A stretch of 64,000 nucleotides of DNA from Spisula solida (lineage: Eukaryota; Mollusca; Bivalvia; Venerida; Mactridae): assembly GCA_947247005.1 (NCBI GenBank), contig OX365949.1, positions 20,899,130-20,963,129 of the forward strand. Reading direction: 5' to 3'. Below the pieces are notes generated by a model. It did not search any database and had not been told where the DNA came from. It was given only the letters and a program-made list of their open reading frames with translations. The position numbers were made by a program, and so were the translations under genes. Positions 21,646 to 33,670 of the stretch are shown here, in pieces; position 1 is the stretch's first letter, and every line of letters begins with the position of its first letter.

Positions 21646-22507
21646 CATGTAAACCTTTCAAAATTACAAGTCTTAATCAACAATGGTACCATCAGACAAA
21701 ATTAAGAGTTGCTTCCTTGAATGATTGGAGTGGTGAACAGCATTACATACGTTAAGACAGAATGACATATCACATATAAACAAAACCAAGTGCACAGCTC
21801 ACTGTTAACTTATTTTAATGCTGACACATTATAGAAGATATGTAGTACATATTCTAATTATCCAGGTTGTAAGGTCGCAGTTTTAATATTGCGCGACTTG
21901 CTACTTAATTAAAATATCCGTGATGAATATTGTTTGTTTTCGTGCACAATGTGTGGTCTCTTTACGAGGTCGTGATAGTGGAGCGTATACATCGCTGACT
22001 TAGAATGAAGAGGTCGTAAGTGCTACCTACCGTACATTTTAAGACCCACACATATTTAAAATCTGCATCACAAGATGATTATCATGACCATATTGTCATG
22101 AAAATCGAAACAGGTAAGGTTGACCAAATTGTAGTTGAAAAAGGTTGTTTTTTCAATAGTTTACAGACAGTAGTTTCGTTTTTTCTCAAAATGGCGTTTT
22201 TGTTCTTACGACATTCTCATTTTAACCAGCGAAATATACTAGTATGTCGTCCGTTGTCCTCACATATGCGCAAATAGCAATGTCGAATTTTACTATAAAA
22301 CGACATTGTCGTTAGCTTCATTTGAATATTACAATAGAATATCTATGCCCCTAACAAGTTTGGCTCGAGCACCTTAGAAATTCTGATCCTGGTACAATGA
22401 CGATGATGATAACACTAGTATAGATGACTCGAACAAGTAGATAGATGGAACTCTTTTCCTAGTCCGGAAGTAGTTCGTTGTATCGAAGTTCTACTGTACA
22501 AAGAAAC

Positions 22508-22760
22508 GGGCTAGCACAGTGGGGTAGAGCTCTTGTCAGTCACCCAACAACCTGGATTTGATGACACGGTTGGACAGGTTACTCGTGGTTCTCGATATTT
22601 GCTACGGAAATGCTTTTCACTCGTGGGGAAGTATTTACAAGTATTCGCTATACACCGTACAACGTTCAAATTGAAATTACGGAATCACAGTCAACCGGCA
22701 TATAACGCTCGGACGAAAACCCAGGATATACGACAGTATGCCACAAGTGCAAGACACACA
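22508..22760 (+). repeat. tRNA-like SINE relic
   Basis: TAGCACAGTGG is a perfect A-box match followed by GGTAGAGC; the B box (GGATTTGATGAC) is decayed. Segment B counterpart starts at 46475. The overlapping open frame (22533-22889, also in B) starts inside the tRNA-like part and has no recognisable domain, so I do not call it a gene. Confidence 0.5.
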
Positions 22761-23889
22761 CTCAAATTTGACTATATAAGGCTAATATGTCACATAAATT
22801 CTGTTTGCATGACATTTTATGCATGTTTAGCCAAATCTGATTTTGTGTATTGCACCTGTGCATTATGCTGGCTTTCAATTCTGTCATAGCAATATGGAAA
22901 CCTGTACAAACCGGAACTAGAAAGCGGTATATCGGGATTACTAACGTGACTGCTGGTTGGTTTTTGTGTTCAATTCCTGGAAAATTACTGATGTCTACTC
23001 ATTCGGAGCTCTTTGGCAATTTACAAAATATTATTCTAGAAGAGAATTGTAAGAGGTGTTCCGAATGAAGAAAGGCGACACGGTGTAATAACCATGATAT
23101 CAAATTAAAATAAAAAAACTACTAAAGTTAATGTTGATTGTTTGCATATTTGCAGGGAGTGATGTGAATGTGAAATGCATCAGCAACCTCTGGAACAGTG
23201 TACTTTAAACCCGGAACTCAACATAATGTGTTCTCCAGATCTCTGTGTTACCCGAGATTCATTTTGTCGTAAGTACTTATTGTATAATAAACCTCATGTA
23301 TGGCTCCTTAGAGGGACACTGACAGTTTGAACCCCCTCCCCTAAACTTGCACAAAAATGTGTTATCTCATATACATTTGTATTTACATTAGTCAAGTTTT
23401 TCTAAGGCAACGGGTCCCTGATTCCCGGTCTCTTTGAATATTACAGTATTTGACGCGAGCAGATCAGGCAAATATTCTTAACTTGAATGCAAATATTACA
23501 GGGCGTAAGATGATTTAATTTATCCGTCTGTCCTTTAATGTACCTAATTGCCCCCGACATGTTTGTCAGCTGGTACAAGGACGTGTTATCATTTATTGAA
23601 ATCCTCAATCCGTTATAGAGTTACATCAGTCCTGTGTTTTTGTTTATTTAAATCTGAATAAAGGCAATATTAATAATGCATGAGAAAGCCACACTGTCAT
23701 TTTCTTCCAAATAAGCTCTCGAACGTACAAATTTTGCATGCATCATCAAATGGATGCCATAAATATAATATTAAATCGTTTGTAACTGTCTGTTTCAATA
23801 AGACAAAACATGGAGGCTAGATTCAGAATAGAACAATGTTCAATATAGAGTGTTGGACCTTTTGTACCGAATATGTACTTACTCGTACG

Positions 23890-24055
23890 TCGACAGTACG
23901 TCGAGTCTAAGTAGTATTACTGTCGAGTCTAAATAGTATTACTGTCGAGTCTAAGTAGTATAACTGTCGAGTGTAAGTAGTATTACTGCCGAGTCTAAGC
24001 TAGTACTACTTTCGAGTCTAAGTAATATCACTGCCCAGTCTAAGGGGTATTACAG
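23890..24055 (+). repeat. 22-bp minisatellite (GTCGAGTCTAAGTAGTATTA)
   Basis: Seven imperfect 22-bp units; the segment B counterpart at about 47868-48022 has the same unit number. The array therefore predates the duplication and has not changed length since. Confidence 0.85.
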
Positions 24056-24474
24056 GCTCCGAAATTTAGGATTATTTCTTCCGTTTCCAGAAGTACAACC
24101 GGACTCTTGAATTTAGTATTATTATTATTCCTAATGGCTACTTTGACTAATATTTCGACCAGCTTCGAAACATACATACATGCAATAATTGTGTATCTAT
24201 AATAAGATACATGTTATAAGGATGCATTTAATGATTGTCTGGACACACATAATTTGGACTTAACAAATAATAAACATCGTTTGTGGACGTCACTATCTTC
24301 CGATAATGACATAACCTATATTTTTAATGTGAATCCTTACAACGTGTGATTTAATGCCGTTAGAGAAATAATATAATCGCCAGTTCTGCCTAGATCAATA
24401 TCATTTCCTCTCGCGTAACAACAGTTCGTTTGGACATCAAAAGATCAGCTCAGAATGGCACAATATGTGGTCAC

Positions 24475-24705
24475 AGCACTAATGATGATCGTTATAACGA
24501 CGTTCTTTTCCGCACTAATGGCTGTCGTTATGTATTTGTCGCATTAATGGTTGAAGTTATGTATTTGCCGCACTAAACACTTCACGATTGTCGTAGGAAT
24601 TTCTTCGTCGCACGACGGTTGCGAATCTACGTCGAAATGTACCGACTTGCGTCTGGAAAGGGCACGACGGTCGTGCGATGGTCGCACGACATAACAACTG
24701 ACGTA
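24475..24705. repeat. ~30-bp minisatellite followed by CG-rich imperfect palindromes
   Basis: Three units of CGCACTAATGGCTGTCGTTA then TGTATTTG (24475-24577) precede CACGACGGTCGTGCGATGGT-type inverted motifs and the perfect palindrome CTGACGTACGTCAG at about 24700. In segment B (48440-48685) the last palindrome is broken by two changes. Confidence 0.6.
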
Positions 24706-26255
24706 CGTCAGCCTTACGATAAACAGTTAATAATAAGTATACATTTAATGTAACTAATTATGGAATAAAAACATAACCTGCTAAGCAACCAATTTACGTC
24801 AATATGACAGGTGTCTATGATATAAAGCGTGTGATTGTTAACGTACATTATTGTAGTCCCTAGCAGATTCAAATGTGCATAATTCTGCTGCTTAGTGACA
24901 GGCATATTCAGCGTATCTGCCCATCACTAACATAGTTCCAAAGATATTTCTTCACTATTTTAATAATAATAGCATCTGCGTGATCATTACGGTATCCAAA
25001 GCATAAAATCTAATGCCCATATGAAGCTTGACAACAAATAAAACTCGAATTTTGGAGCACAAGTTAACTCCCCTATTAAAGCTGACTTGATAATAAATAT
25101 ATAGTAATAAATTTCAAGTACATTTAAGCACTCTAAACGTTTTAGAGTTGTCATTAAGAAAACATGCCGAATAAATATTTTCCTATGTATTCAATGTATA
25201 AAAACAGTTGTCGCATTTTGTGACGACTGGAATTTAGCTCAGTAAAACGTTTACATCAATGGCTTGACAGTCCCATTTCAGAGTTAAAGTTATGATTCTT
25301 AACTTTGTATCTAAACATATTTAAGATTAAAATGAATAAAGTTCTCGGTGAAGTAATGTGACAAGTCATGCTATATTCGTGACCACAATTGCCTTATGTG
25401 GACGGGAATAGAATAATTTTGTGATTTTAGTAAATTATCTTTATAATACGCTTGCGTAGTCTGTAAATCAATACTCAGTGCACAAAATACTCTACGAGAA
25501 ATGTAAGAGTGCTTTAATACATTAAGTGCTGGGACATAGGAACGTATTGTGGCAATTCTTTTCGTAGATTTCGGGGAAACGACACTTATCGTGGAACGGT
25601 GTATTTGAAACACAAGCAGGTTAAATAACACTGGTTCTATAGTTAAGAGGTCGTTTGAATTCAAATTTAATTTCTAATTCGAAAGAAAGCAAGGAAAGTT
25701 TAGTTATTAGAAATAACGAACAGATTAATAGAAATGTGCATGTTTATCTTTATGGAAAAAACAGAGCAGAGTTAAGCCATTTGTGAACCTTGGCCTTTAA
25801 CAATTGAACAACATTGTACGACACTATATACAAGTAGTATTGTGTACAAACGTTCATTCAGTGTTTATACCAGGAAATAGTTGCGTGTAGTTCAAGATTC
25901 GTCGGATAAAACTACGCAAGTAATCGGTTTTTAACAAAATATTGTCTGGTTCTCTGCTAGAACGTTCTGAATTCTTTCCAGATTAATCGTATAGTAAGCT
26001 TTTTTGTTATTTAGCTTCTGTCTATATATTGTACTCCTACGTAGAAATATCTGACATTTAAGTCGTTCCGATTTTTCATTGTTTGGAGACGTTGTGCCAA
26101 TATTCCGCAAATTCGATTTGGAAGTATTGAGTTGTAGAGCGTTCTAAAATCGAATATCTGTCGACAGGAGGGAATTAAAACATCGCGTAACTTGGATTTT
26201 AACTTTACTTGTTGTTTACATTTCACAATGATGATGACTTTGGTAAACGTTTCAG

Positions 26256-26387
26256 CGTGTTTGGAGAGTGAATACCGATGTTTTCTGGGTGACTGTATAC
26301 CACTAGTGAACCAATGTGATGGACTGGCTGACTGTATGTACGCCGACGATGAGAGTGACTATATATGTTTAGGTCACCTGACTGAAG
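26256..26387 (+). CDS. LDL-receptor class A exon, copy A
   Basis: This is a 132-bp internal exon with acceptor AACGTTTCAG and donor GAAG|GTAAGT, phase 1 at both ends, as is usual for LDLa cassettes. It encodes one complete LDLa module: six cysteines spaced C-x7-C-x4-C-x6-C-x5-C-x10-C, the CIP...NQCDGLADC core and the acidic DDESD calcium-cage region before the last cysteine. LDLa modules bind ligands in the extracellular space and are held by disulphides and calcium. The predicted peptide is identical to copy B. Three ATG codons at 26228-26236 lie in frame just upstream, with A at -3, so translation could start there, but that gives no convincing signal peptide; I expect upstream exons not found here. 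It joins in frame to the exon at 29328. Gene family not recognised. Confidence 0.75.
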
Positions 26388-26563
26388 GTAAGTGGACTAG
26401 CATAACTGACAGAAATATATTATTCAACTCAGTCATTTGTTTACATAAAATTGTGTACATAAACATTGCATTTTGTCTTATTAATGTATTATTGTAATAG
26501 ATAATTATCATGTGTCTTGGTATGTACCTCAATTAATAAGATATTTGTTTTCACTGCCTTTTT

Positions 26564-28039
26564 AGCTCACCTGTCACAAAGTGACAGAGTGAGCTTTTGT
26601 GATCACACTTCGTCCGTCCGTCCGTCCGTCAACAAATAGGTCAAGTTCGATATTGGGTTATCTGAGGTCAAAAACTAGTTCACTAGGTCAAATTATAGAA
26701 AAACCTTGTGTAGTCACCAGAGGTTACAATTTTAACTTAATCTTTATGAAACTTTGTCACAATGATCATGTCAACAAAATCTAGGTCAAATTCGATTTTG
26801 GGTCATCTGGGGTCAAAAACAAAGTCGCAATGTCAATTACAAAAATCACAATGTCAATTGATATTTTCCTGAGGGTCGTGGGTTCAAACCCCACTGGAGC
26901 CATACTTTTTTTTTTTTTAATTTTTATTTTTTTTATAAGTGTTTAGGTATTGTTTTGTCTTTATAACATGTATTTGTACAGTTATATGGAGGAAAATATT
27001 TTGTTTAAATTATAGGTCATATCATAGAAAAACCTTGTGTAGTCACCAGAGGTTACAATTTCAACTTAATCTTTATGGAACTTTGTCACAATGATCATGT
27101 CAACAAAATCTAGGTCAAGTTCGATTTTGGGTCATCTTAGGTCAAAAACAAGGTCACAATGTCAATTGACATTTTCTACTCTTCAATTGCCTCGCCCGAA
27201 ACTACATCGTGTCTAGGCTCTGCATTGTATATAAAACGCGTGTGTGTTAAAAGAATGACTTGTATTATATATTAATACTCTCGCACTATCAGTTTATCAT
27301 CATACTGATTGTAACAAATTAATAATGACCAGTGTGTAGAACCATGAAATATTTAAACCTCAGACCGTGTGTGTACTCATTTAAACCTTTCAACATGTAG
27401 TCTTCATGGTCACTAAACTCTCTGCTGTAACTCTCTCTGTATACATACAAGTAAACTTTCATCAACCAATGAAAATGTGTATCAGGGTTCACAGCAGTTT
27501 TGTAAAGGTCAAATATCAAAATATTCTAGTATTTTAAGCAGGGTGTGAATTGTAATGGTTAAGAGGAAATCAAAGCGCTGTAGGGAGCGTAGACATTCTC
27601 CTGAGGGTCGTGGGTTCAAACCCCACTGGAACCATAATTTTAATTTTTTTAATTTTTATTTTTTTAAGTATTTAGGTATTGTTTTGTCTTCATGGCATGT
27701 ATTTGTACAGTTATATGGAGGAAAATATTTTTCCCAAAATATTTTGTTTAAATTATAGGTCAAATCATAGAAAAACTTTGTGAAGTCACCAGAGGTTACA
27801 ATTTCAACTTAATCTTTATGAAACTTTGTCACAATGATCATGTCAACAAAATCTAGGCCAAATTCGATTTTGGGTCATCTGGGGTCAAAAACAAGGTCAC
27901 ATGGTCAAATCATTAAAAATTTTGCAATAGAGGCTGAATTTCCTTAAATTTTATTTAGAAAATGTGTAGGGTCACCATAGGGGTGTGCATGCACTAGTAC
28001 GACAGGTGAGCGACCTAGGGCCCTTTGGGTCCTCTTGTT
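26564..28039 (+). mobile_element. 1476-bp insertion in intron, Helentron-like non-autonomous element
   Basis: Segment B has the uninterrupted site at 51457/51458 (GCCTTTTT then CTACAAA). The left end AGCTCACCTGTCACAAAGTG folds into a hairpin; the right end holds AGGGCCCTTTGGGTCCT, a 7-bp stem with three-base loop, then CTTGTT. No target-site duplication is seen, and the junction can be read as insertion between two T, as described for Helentrons and their short derivatives. Inside are three copies of TCTAGGTCAAATTCGATTTT-like sequence (about 26780, 27107, 27850), two tRNA 3' halves (GGGTTCAAACCCCAC at about 26881 and 27612) and a TCCG microsatellite. Ends of this type are widespread in molluscs. 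Confidence 0.7.
27550..27660 (+). repeat. tRNA-like segment inside the 1476-bp element
   Basis: GGTTAAGAGG and GGGTTCAAACCCCAC lie at tRNA-like spacing with an extended variable region. The acceptor ends do not pair, and a T-rich tail follows, so this is a SINE piece. A second copy of its 3' half is at about 26868-26925. Confidence 0.5.
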
Positions 28040-29213
28040 CTACAATTAAAATGTTTAAAACAATGAACATACAAGTTTATGATATTGCAATATTTGTATA
28101 CAAGTGACAGACCCCCTCATTATTAGGACCACAATTATCTAGAATTTAGTCTTGTTTTCTATTTTCTTTTATATCAATCCACAGCATTTATCCATAACCC
28201 TCAATTAAACTCCAACACCTTCATTAGGCCCTACTACTGAAGGATACTTAGGTGACTTATTGCCAAACTTTTGCTAATTTTATCTTAAGAGAAATGCATT
28301 TCTTTGCTGAACGTTAACTATACTATACTGTATTGTATTTAATCCATATTATTATTATTTGTTTGTTTTATGTTATTTCGAAAATACAACTTCTTGATTT
28401 TAAACCATGTCACTATTTTGATTGTAAAGCGCTTTTGAACACACAATTGCATTGGAAAACGCGTATGTATTGGTGCATCGTTTTTATATTATTATATTAT
28501 TTAAAATATAATATTTTTAATAAATGGTCGATATTGTGGTCTTACTATTGAGGTAGAATTGATATTATACAACTTGACTTTTAGTTCTGATGTAAGCCGG
28601 AATTACAAGTGACGTACATAGTCTTTAATATTACGCATACCCATAAATCTAAGCCATTGTGCTGGCTTATTAGCGAAAATGTCTCCCTTATTAATTAACA
28701 GCGCATCGAACCTATCGATAAGCCGTTATCTGTCAATGTACACCATGTGAAAAATAAGACCAAAATATACAAAGATTGGAAAAATGTACCAAGTCTCACA
28801 ATATATCGCGACAGTGTTCTGAAATCTCGCGAAATCTCATTTTTCTTAATACCTGATACCTCCAGCTTTAATGTATATAGGCGTATATTTAGATCTTTGT
28901 AGAAAGTAAACGTCATCATCAGCACTTTTTTATTTGACATGATGGAGCAATCTGAAATTTTTTTCCGTTCTGTTCGTTTATGTTTAATAACCTTTAAATG
29001 ATGATCTTCTTGCTTCCCTAAGCGTTTTTTATTAATAAATATGTGATTAATAGCGTGACTAGATGCAAATGGCTTGAGTTTATCACATCACTTCCCTTGT
29101 ATCCGGATTAAAATAACGAGTACGTATATTCCTGTAACTGTTACTTTGCTAGTGCAGTATAACGTTCATATGACGTCACTTTATCTATGACGGAGTCTGT
29201 TTTTAACAGAAAA

Positions 29214-29285
29214 TGTGAATTTTCGTGTTATATCGCCAAAATTCGGCGTTTTCATTGGGATATAATGTAGGTTATATTCTAAATC
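29214..29285 (+). repeat. MITE end fragment
   Basis: CGGCGTTTTCATTGG through TAATGTAGGTTATATTCTAA matches the right end of the MITE at 33671-33935. It is present in segment B (52930-52990), so it predates the duplication. Confidence 0.6.
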
Positions 29286-29327
29286 AGACAGAACACTGTA
29301 TGTAAACAAATTCTGCTGTTTTTTCAG

Positions 29328-29516
29328 CGTATGATATGGCGTTACCCGGAGCACGGAAATCTGGTGATGTGACGTCATCATGGGACGGAATGTCACTGCC
29401 AGTTATTGTCACTATATCATCCGTCTGCGTGTTTGTTACTGTTCTTATGATCATCTTTATTGGTATGTTCATTGCAAAACGACAGAAAACCAACACATCT
29501 CGCGAATCTCAATCAG
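29328..29516 (+). CDS. Transmembrane exon of LDLa-containing protein, copy A
   Basis: A 189-bp internal exon, acceptor CTGTTTTTTCAG, donor TCAG|GTAAGC, phase 1 at both ends, so it reads on directly from the LDLa exon. The product has a short linker of about 24 residues, one hydrophobic helix (LPVIVTISSVCVFVTVLMII followed by FIGMFI) and a stop-transfer AKRQK, then a polar serine/threonine stretch. This predicts a type I single-pass plasma-membrane protein with the LDLa module outside. Copy B differs at four residues (G to R, W to R, V to I, G to S), all outside the charged stop-transfer. A minisatellite of CTCGTAA-type units follows the donor. Confidence 0.75.
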
Positions 29517-29519
29517 GTA

Positions 29520-29700
29520 AGCATTTTAAATCTCGCTAATTCTCGTATTATCTCGTAAACTCTCGTAATAGGTCATACAATTTCATAATGTCTCGTAAAC
29601 TCTGGTGAGTTTTCGTAATAGCACATACAAGCTGTATTATCTCGTAAAATCTTGTGAGTTCACGTAATAGCTCCTACGATCTCGTTATATCTCATAAAAA
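29520..29700 (+). repeat. Intronic CTCGTAA-type minisatellite
   Basis: Repeats of TCTCGTAAACTCTCGTAATAG with a longer period of about 58 bases begin a few bases after the exon donor. Segment B has the same array at about 53226-53405. Confidence 0.7.
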
Positions 29701-30345
29701 ATTATTAGCGTTATTAAGCGGGGACTTATACATTCGTAGTGCTAAATACCATCACAAATTAGGCGTCGAAAGCGATTTATTAAAAGTTAAAGAAATGTTT
29801 TCCTAATTAACCTCAGATAAAAAATTTAACTATAGTACTCATCGGATAAAAGCATACATCCTAGATTTACATTGACAAGCGAGTAAAGTAAGTACAGTGC
29901 AACCTCTCAAGAGCAGGCCTAAATTGAGCAACAACCTCTGTTAAGCATGTTTATCATTTTGTTCAAGGAGTTACCATTAACTATGAATATGACTTCTCCA
30001 TAGCAACAACCTATGTATAGCACGGAAAATTTGACACGATCCTGATTTTTATGCATGAATATATTACAAGGTTCTTGCGTTGAATACATAAATTTCCGCG
30101 ATAAATCGTGCAATATCGGTTCTTTAGATTGTGTTTGTGCAAAATATATATATATAGAAGGTCGAGAGTCATGTCAAATTCTCCGTACCATACACCAACC
30201 AAGCTTTTTTTCCCCAATGCGTCGTTGTGGCTATAAAGAATAGAGAGATGGTACTGTAGTTATTATGAAATATAATTCATCGATAAAAATGTAGTTATTC
30301 TCGCCTAAATAACTTATATTTGTCACATGGTAATTTCACAGGAAG

Positions 30346-31205
30346 TTGAAATTCTATCCATAAAATATCATAGCAGTCAAAACAAAATGTACAATCAAAA
30401 TCGCTCTATACGTATATATTATACTGAAGGAATGCAACGCACTCCCACTCCAAAATAGAATCCCGTAGCCAGTGTTAACAAAATAAAAGATACAAACGAT
30501 CAAGTTAGGTAAGACGAAGACTACATCATGCAATCGAAAATATTCACTTTCGTCTGATATTACTTGTAAGATATATTCCTTATTTCCTTTACGAAATGTT
30601 AATATCTAATACATCGTTGGTGCCATATGTTGTCCTCCCAAACCACGCCTTCAGGCAAATTTTGAATATATTTAAGGGGATACGGTGGGCGAGCAAGATT
30701 TATTAATGCCTATTTGTAAGGGTAAATATATTACTATATTATTACATATATACTATATATACTATATCCCCATACAAAAACTCAGCTCAGGGTTTTTGAC
30801 GACAACGAATGGCACCGACGATGTACTAGATATTGAACTTTGTGAAGTAAATCATGAATGTTTCTTAAAAGTTCATTAAAAATATATTGATTGTCTATTG
30901 GATTTGCTACTTTGAATACACATGTATTCTTCGTCAAATGAGCTTACTTGATCGCTTTGTGAAGTAAATCACGAATATTTCGCATAAAATCATAAAAATA
31001 TATTGATTGTCGATTGGACTTTCTACATATAAGTATTCTTCGTCGAATAAGCTAACTTGATCGCTAGTATCTTTTATTTTGTTAGCAATGACTTCGGGAT
31101 TCCATTTTTGAGGGGGAAATGCGTTGCATTCCTTTAGTATTGTATATACGTATAAAGCGATTTTGATTAGATCGACTGCTATGATATTTTATGGATACTA
31201 TTTCA
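30346..31205. mobile_element. ~860-bp fold-back element in intron
   Basis: Outer ~170-bp arms are imperfect inverted repeats: TTGAAAT..TATCCATAAA, ATATCATAGCAGTC, AATCAAAATCGCT, TAC..AAGGAATGCAACGCA and AACAAAATAAAAGATAC are mirrored at 31060-31205. The middle has a ~115-bp direct duplication (about 30838-31065). Segment B holds the same element (54032-54931), so it is older than the duplication. No coding capacity. Confidence 0.75.
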
Positions 31206-32082
31206 AATCCCTATGGTATATTTCAGTGAGACTTGTTGTTTTACTTCATGCTATATAATATATTTTATACTCATCTAATATGAATAATTGTGAGTATGTG
31301 ACATTACTTCCTGATGGCTTGTCTAGTATGTCAGCTAATGTATTTTTCCAAAATCAATGTTCTCTTTGACAATCTATTCTGTTTTGCCAGACAGATATTA
31401 GCTTCCTACGCACATCCAATAAATTACCAACCATCCGCAGTAAGTACCAAAAAATATAAATGCCAAGTTGTTTAAACTCGACACCAACAAGTCGTAGACA
31501 CAAATCCCATTTATAATGAATAACTGGAAAAGTCATCAGTATTAGCAATTACGGTGTGTTCTTGTCATCAATTATCATAATTATTATGTTATAGTCAAGC
31601 CGACATGCCAGTGAACACCAGAATGACATGACTAGTGGAAGTAAGCCCATAACCAAATGATAGTGTGGTTCTGATAACCCTAGCTATCCGATAAGTTGTC
31701 TCTACCCTAAACATTGTATCGACATTATGCTGGAACTCACCACATATCGTTGATTTTCCGGTGCATAAATAAAATAATTTTAAAACATAAACTATTTTTC
31801 CTACCAACCAACATTATTTGTTCAGCATGTTACCGATACATTAATACTTCTTTGTTTTTGGCCTAGGCAACACTGTACAACATATAATTGCGCTTTCGTA
31901 TGCTTACAACAAAAACAATACAATGGTCAGTTGTTGTTTCTACTAAAAGCATCAAAATAGTCTTATCAAAGTTTACCTACCATGTTCTAAATACAAGGTG
32001 CTTACTTATATCCCACATTCAAACAGTTTAGTTTATATTAATTCATTTAAGGTAGATTGTGAAACAAGTTTTCTAACTTATA

Positions 32083-32185
32083 TTAATCACTATCGACACC
32101 TCATTCCTGATCTTATCCATCGCAACGAGAGTATGAGAGAAGAAAAGCCAGTTGCCCTTTTATGCTGAGCGTCTAGCAAGGTAGC
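32083..32185 (-). repeat. SINE tail fragment (family 1)
   Basis: The complement reads GCTCAGCATAAAAGG, GGCTTTTCTTCTCTCATAC, then GATGGATAAGATCAGGAATG, matching the tail of the SINE at 20326-20510. Segment B counterpart: about 55803-55890. Confidence 0.55.
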
Positions 32186-33022
32186 ACGGGTTCGCCTGTG
32201 CATAATACCTTGGATGTAGCTATCAGAGCAGTTTCAATTACCAGTTGAATAATTTCCCTGATACTTGTGTCTATCAATTCTGTAGTTTATTGACGTCATG
32301 GAAGCCTGGTTATGCAGTCTCAATTGATCATAGCAACAAGAAAGATAATGTTTATGTCACGATAATAATAATTAGTGAAAACCATTATGGTAATTTTATA
32401 GCTTGAAGCAGCTGTAGCTTGTCTGCTGGATGACAGAAAGGAATGGTAATGAAAGGAGAGTGCAGTCATTATAATTTGGACTGACGTTCAAGGCTTATTT
32501 CATTTTTCATAATATGGCCTCGAATTCCTTATTGTAGAGCTTTTGCATAGAGTATGTGGGTCATTCAATAAATTCGTAGACTGTGTTAATCATTTTAACA
32601 TCCGATGATACAGATAAAAACTAACTTCATCACGTTAAACAACAGCATTTCGAACACAAGTGCTGACAATATTGCGTGAAACAACGCATTTTTAAAGAAA
32701 ATATGGCTGAACTATAAATGTCACCATACCGGTACCACCACACACCGCAATTTATGATCTGACGTCAGCGACGTTATTGACGTTTAGGTGATTCTCAAAT
32801 GGTAGCCCGAAATTAAATTATGTTATTAACATTGAAATAAACATAAACATTCAAATTGTATATGATTTAACATATCTCCCACAATATCTTATGTAGTCTA
32901 AGTTAAGGATTAAGGCTTGGCATAATAGTTGTATATTTATATGAAAACACCTCGCACATTTCCCCGACGGACTTTGCGTAAATCGTCACTACGTTTGCCT
33001 ATCTGCACATCCATGTATCGTT

Positions 33023-33301
33023 TTAAAAAACCATGCTGCGCTTAAGAAATTTGTTTTTGCCACTGAAAGACAATACCACTGCATGCTGTATGTTCTCATT
33101 CCGCTCTCTGTAGCAGCGCTCGTGTGTCTGCTGTGTTTTTTCATGCCACATGCACAATTCAACAGTCGTATGAATTTCCTCGCGTAAAGAAATAGGCATT
33201 TTGATATTGAAAACTCGCCTTGTAAAAACAGTTTTTAAATCCGCTTCCATATCGAAGGCCTTGCAAGGACGAAATACTAAAAATACTAAATAAGATACCA
33301 A
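33023..33301 (-). pseudogene. Open frame with conserved YRER / QHAVVL peptide, copy A
   Basis: A minus-strand open stretch of 92 codons. Its C-terminal third shares TxQT, YRER, QHAVVL and SGKxKFL, in order and spacing, with the plus-strand stretch at 12941-13084 inside the fold-back core. In segment B the same frame is present (56727-56930), with two silent and one conservative change in the stretch I compared, but it is split by a ~350-bp insertion. It could be an exon of an antisense gene or a fossil of a mobile-element protein. No family recognised, no clear start signal. Confidence 0.4.
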
Positions 33302-33670
33302 TTTAGTTGTCGATCACTCAGCATTAAAATGTAATTTTGGCTCTCTCATATCCTTTTAGTAATGAACAACATCGGAAATGAGGTATTAATAATGATTAAA
33401 AGAAGTTGAAGACAACATTGTTCACAGCCGTCACAAACTGAATTAGAATAAACTAAATTGTCATAGTTGCCAAGGAAACATTCTAATATCATAATATTAA
33501 TATTTTAAGCTTCTCTCTTTCTATCTTGGCGACATAAAATAAATTAGTTTAATCTAATTCATGAAAGTTGCCAAGGAGCAATTCTACGTTTGATGAACTA
33601 TTAATTTGCTGATCAAAATACATATCATTAGAAGGCATCATAAGCTGCAACCATTTTCAAGTTTTAGTTA

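Noticed and set aside
22020..22277. Open frame ending near a GAAACAG|GTAAGG donor-like site, possible 5' exon of the LDLa gene
   Set aside because: No convincing acceptor or start; GTG at the beginning and a stop just upstream. Donor-like sites are common in AT-rich DNA.
22533..22889. 118-codon open frame conserved in both segments
   Set aside because: It starts inside a tRNA-like SINE head without ATG and has no recognisable domain; conservation follows from the recent duplication.
23156..23268. Exon-like stretch with TTTGCAG acceptor and TTTTGTC|GTAAGT donor, conserved at 47124-47236
   Set aside because: 113 bp long; no frame stays open from acceptor to donor in either copy, so it cannot code as drawn. 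It could be a non-coding exon, which sequence alone cannot show.
25371..25664. Minus-strand open frame of 97 codons, also at 49359-49652
   Set aside because: The two copies differ mostly by amino-acid-changing substitutions and different N termini; no domain. Likely chance.
27555..27640. Possible functional tRNA gene
   Set aside because: The T arm is good, but the acceptor ends do not pair and it lies inside a mobile element with a T-rich tail.
32756..32775. CRE-like TGACGTCA sites (also inside the transmembrane exon at about 29370)
   Set aside because: Eight-base palindromes of this kind are expected by chance in tens of kilobases; no promoter context seen.
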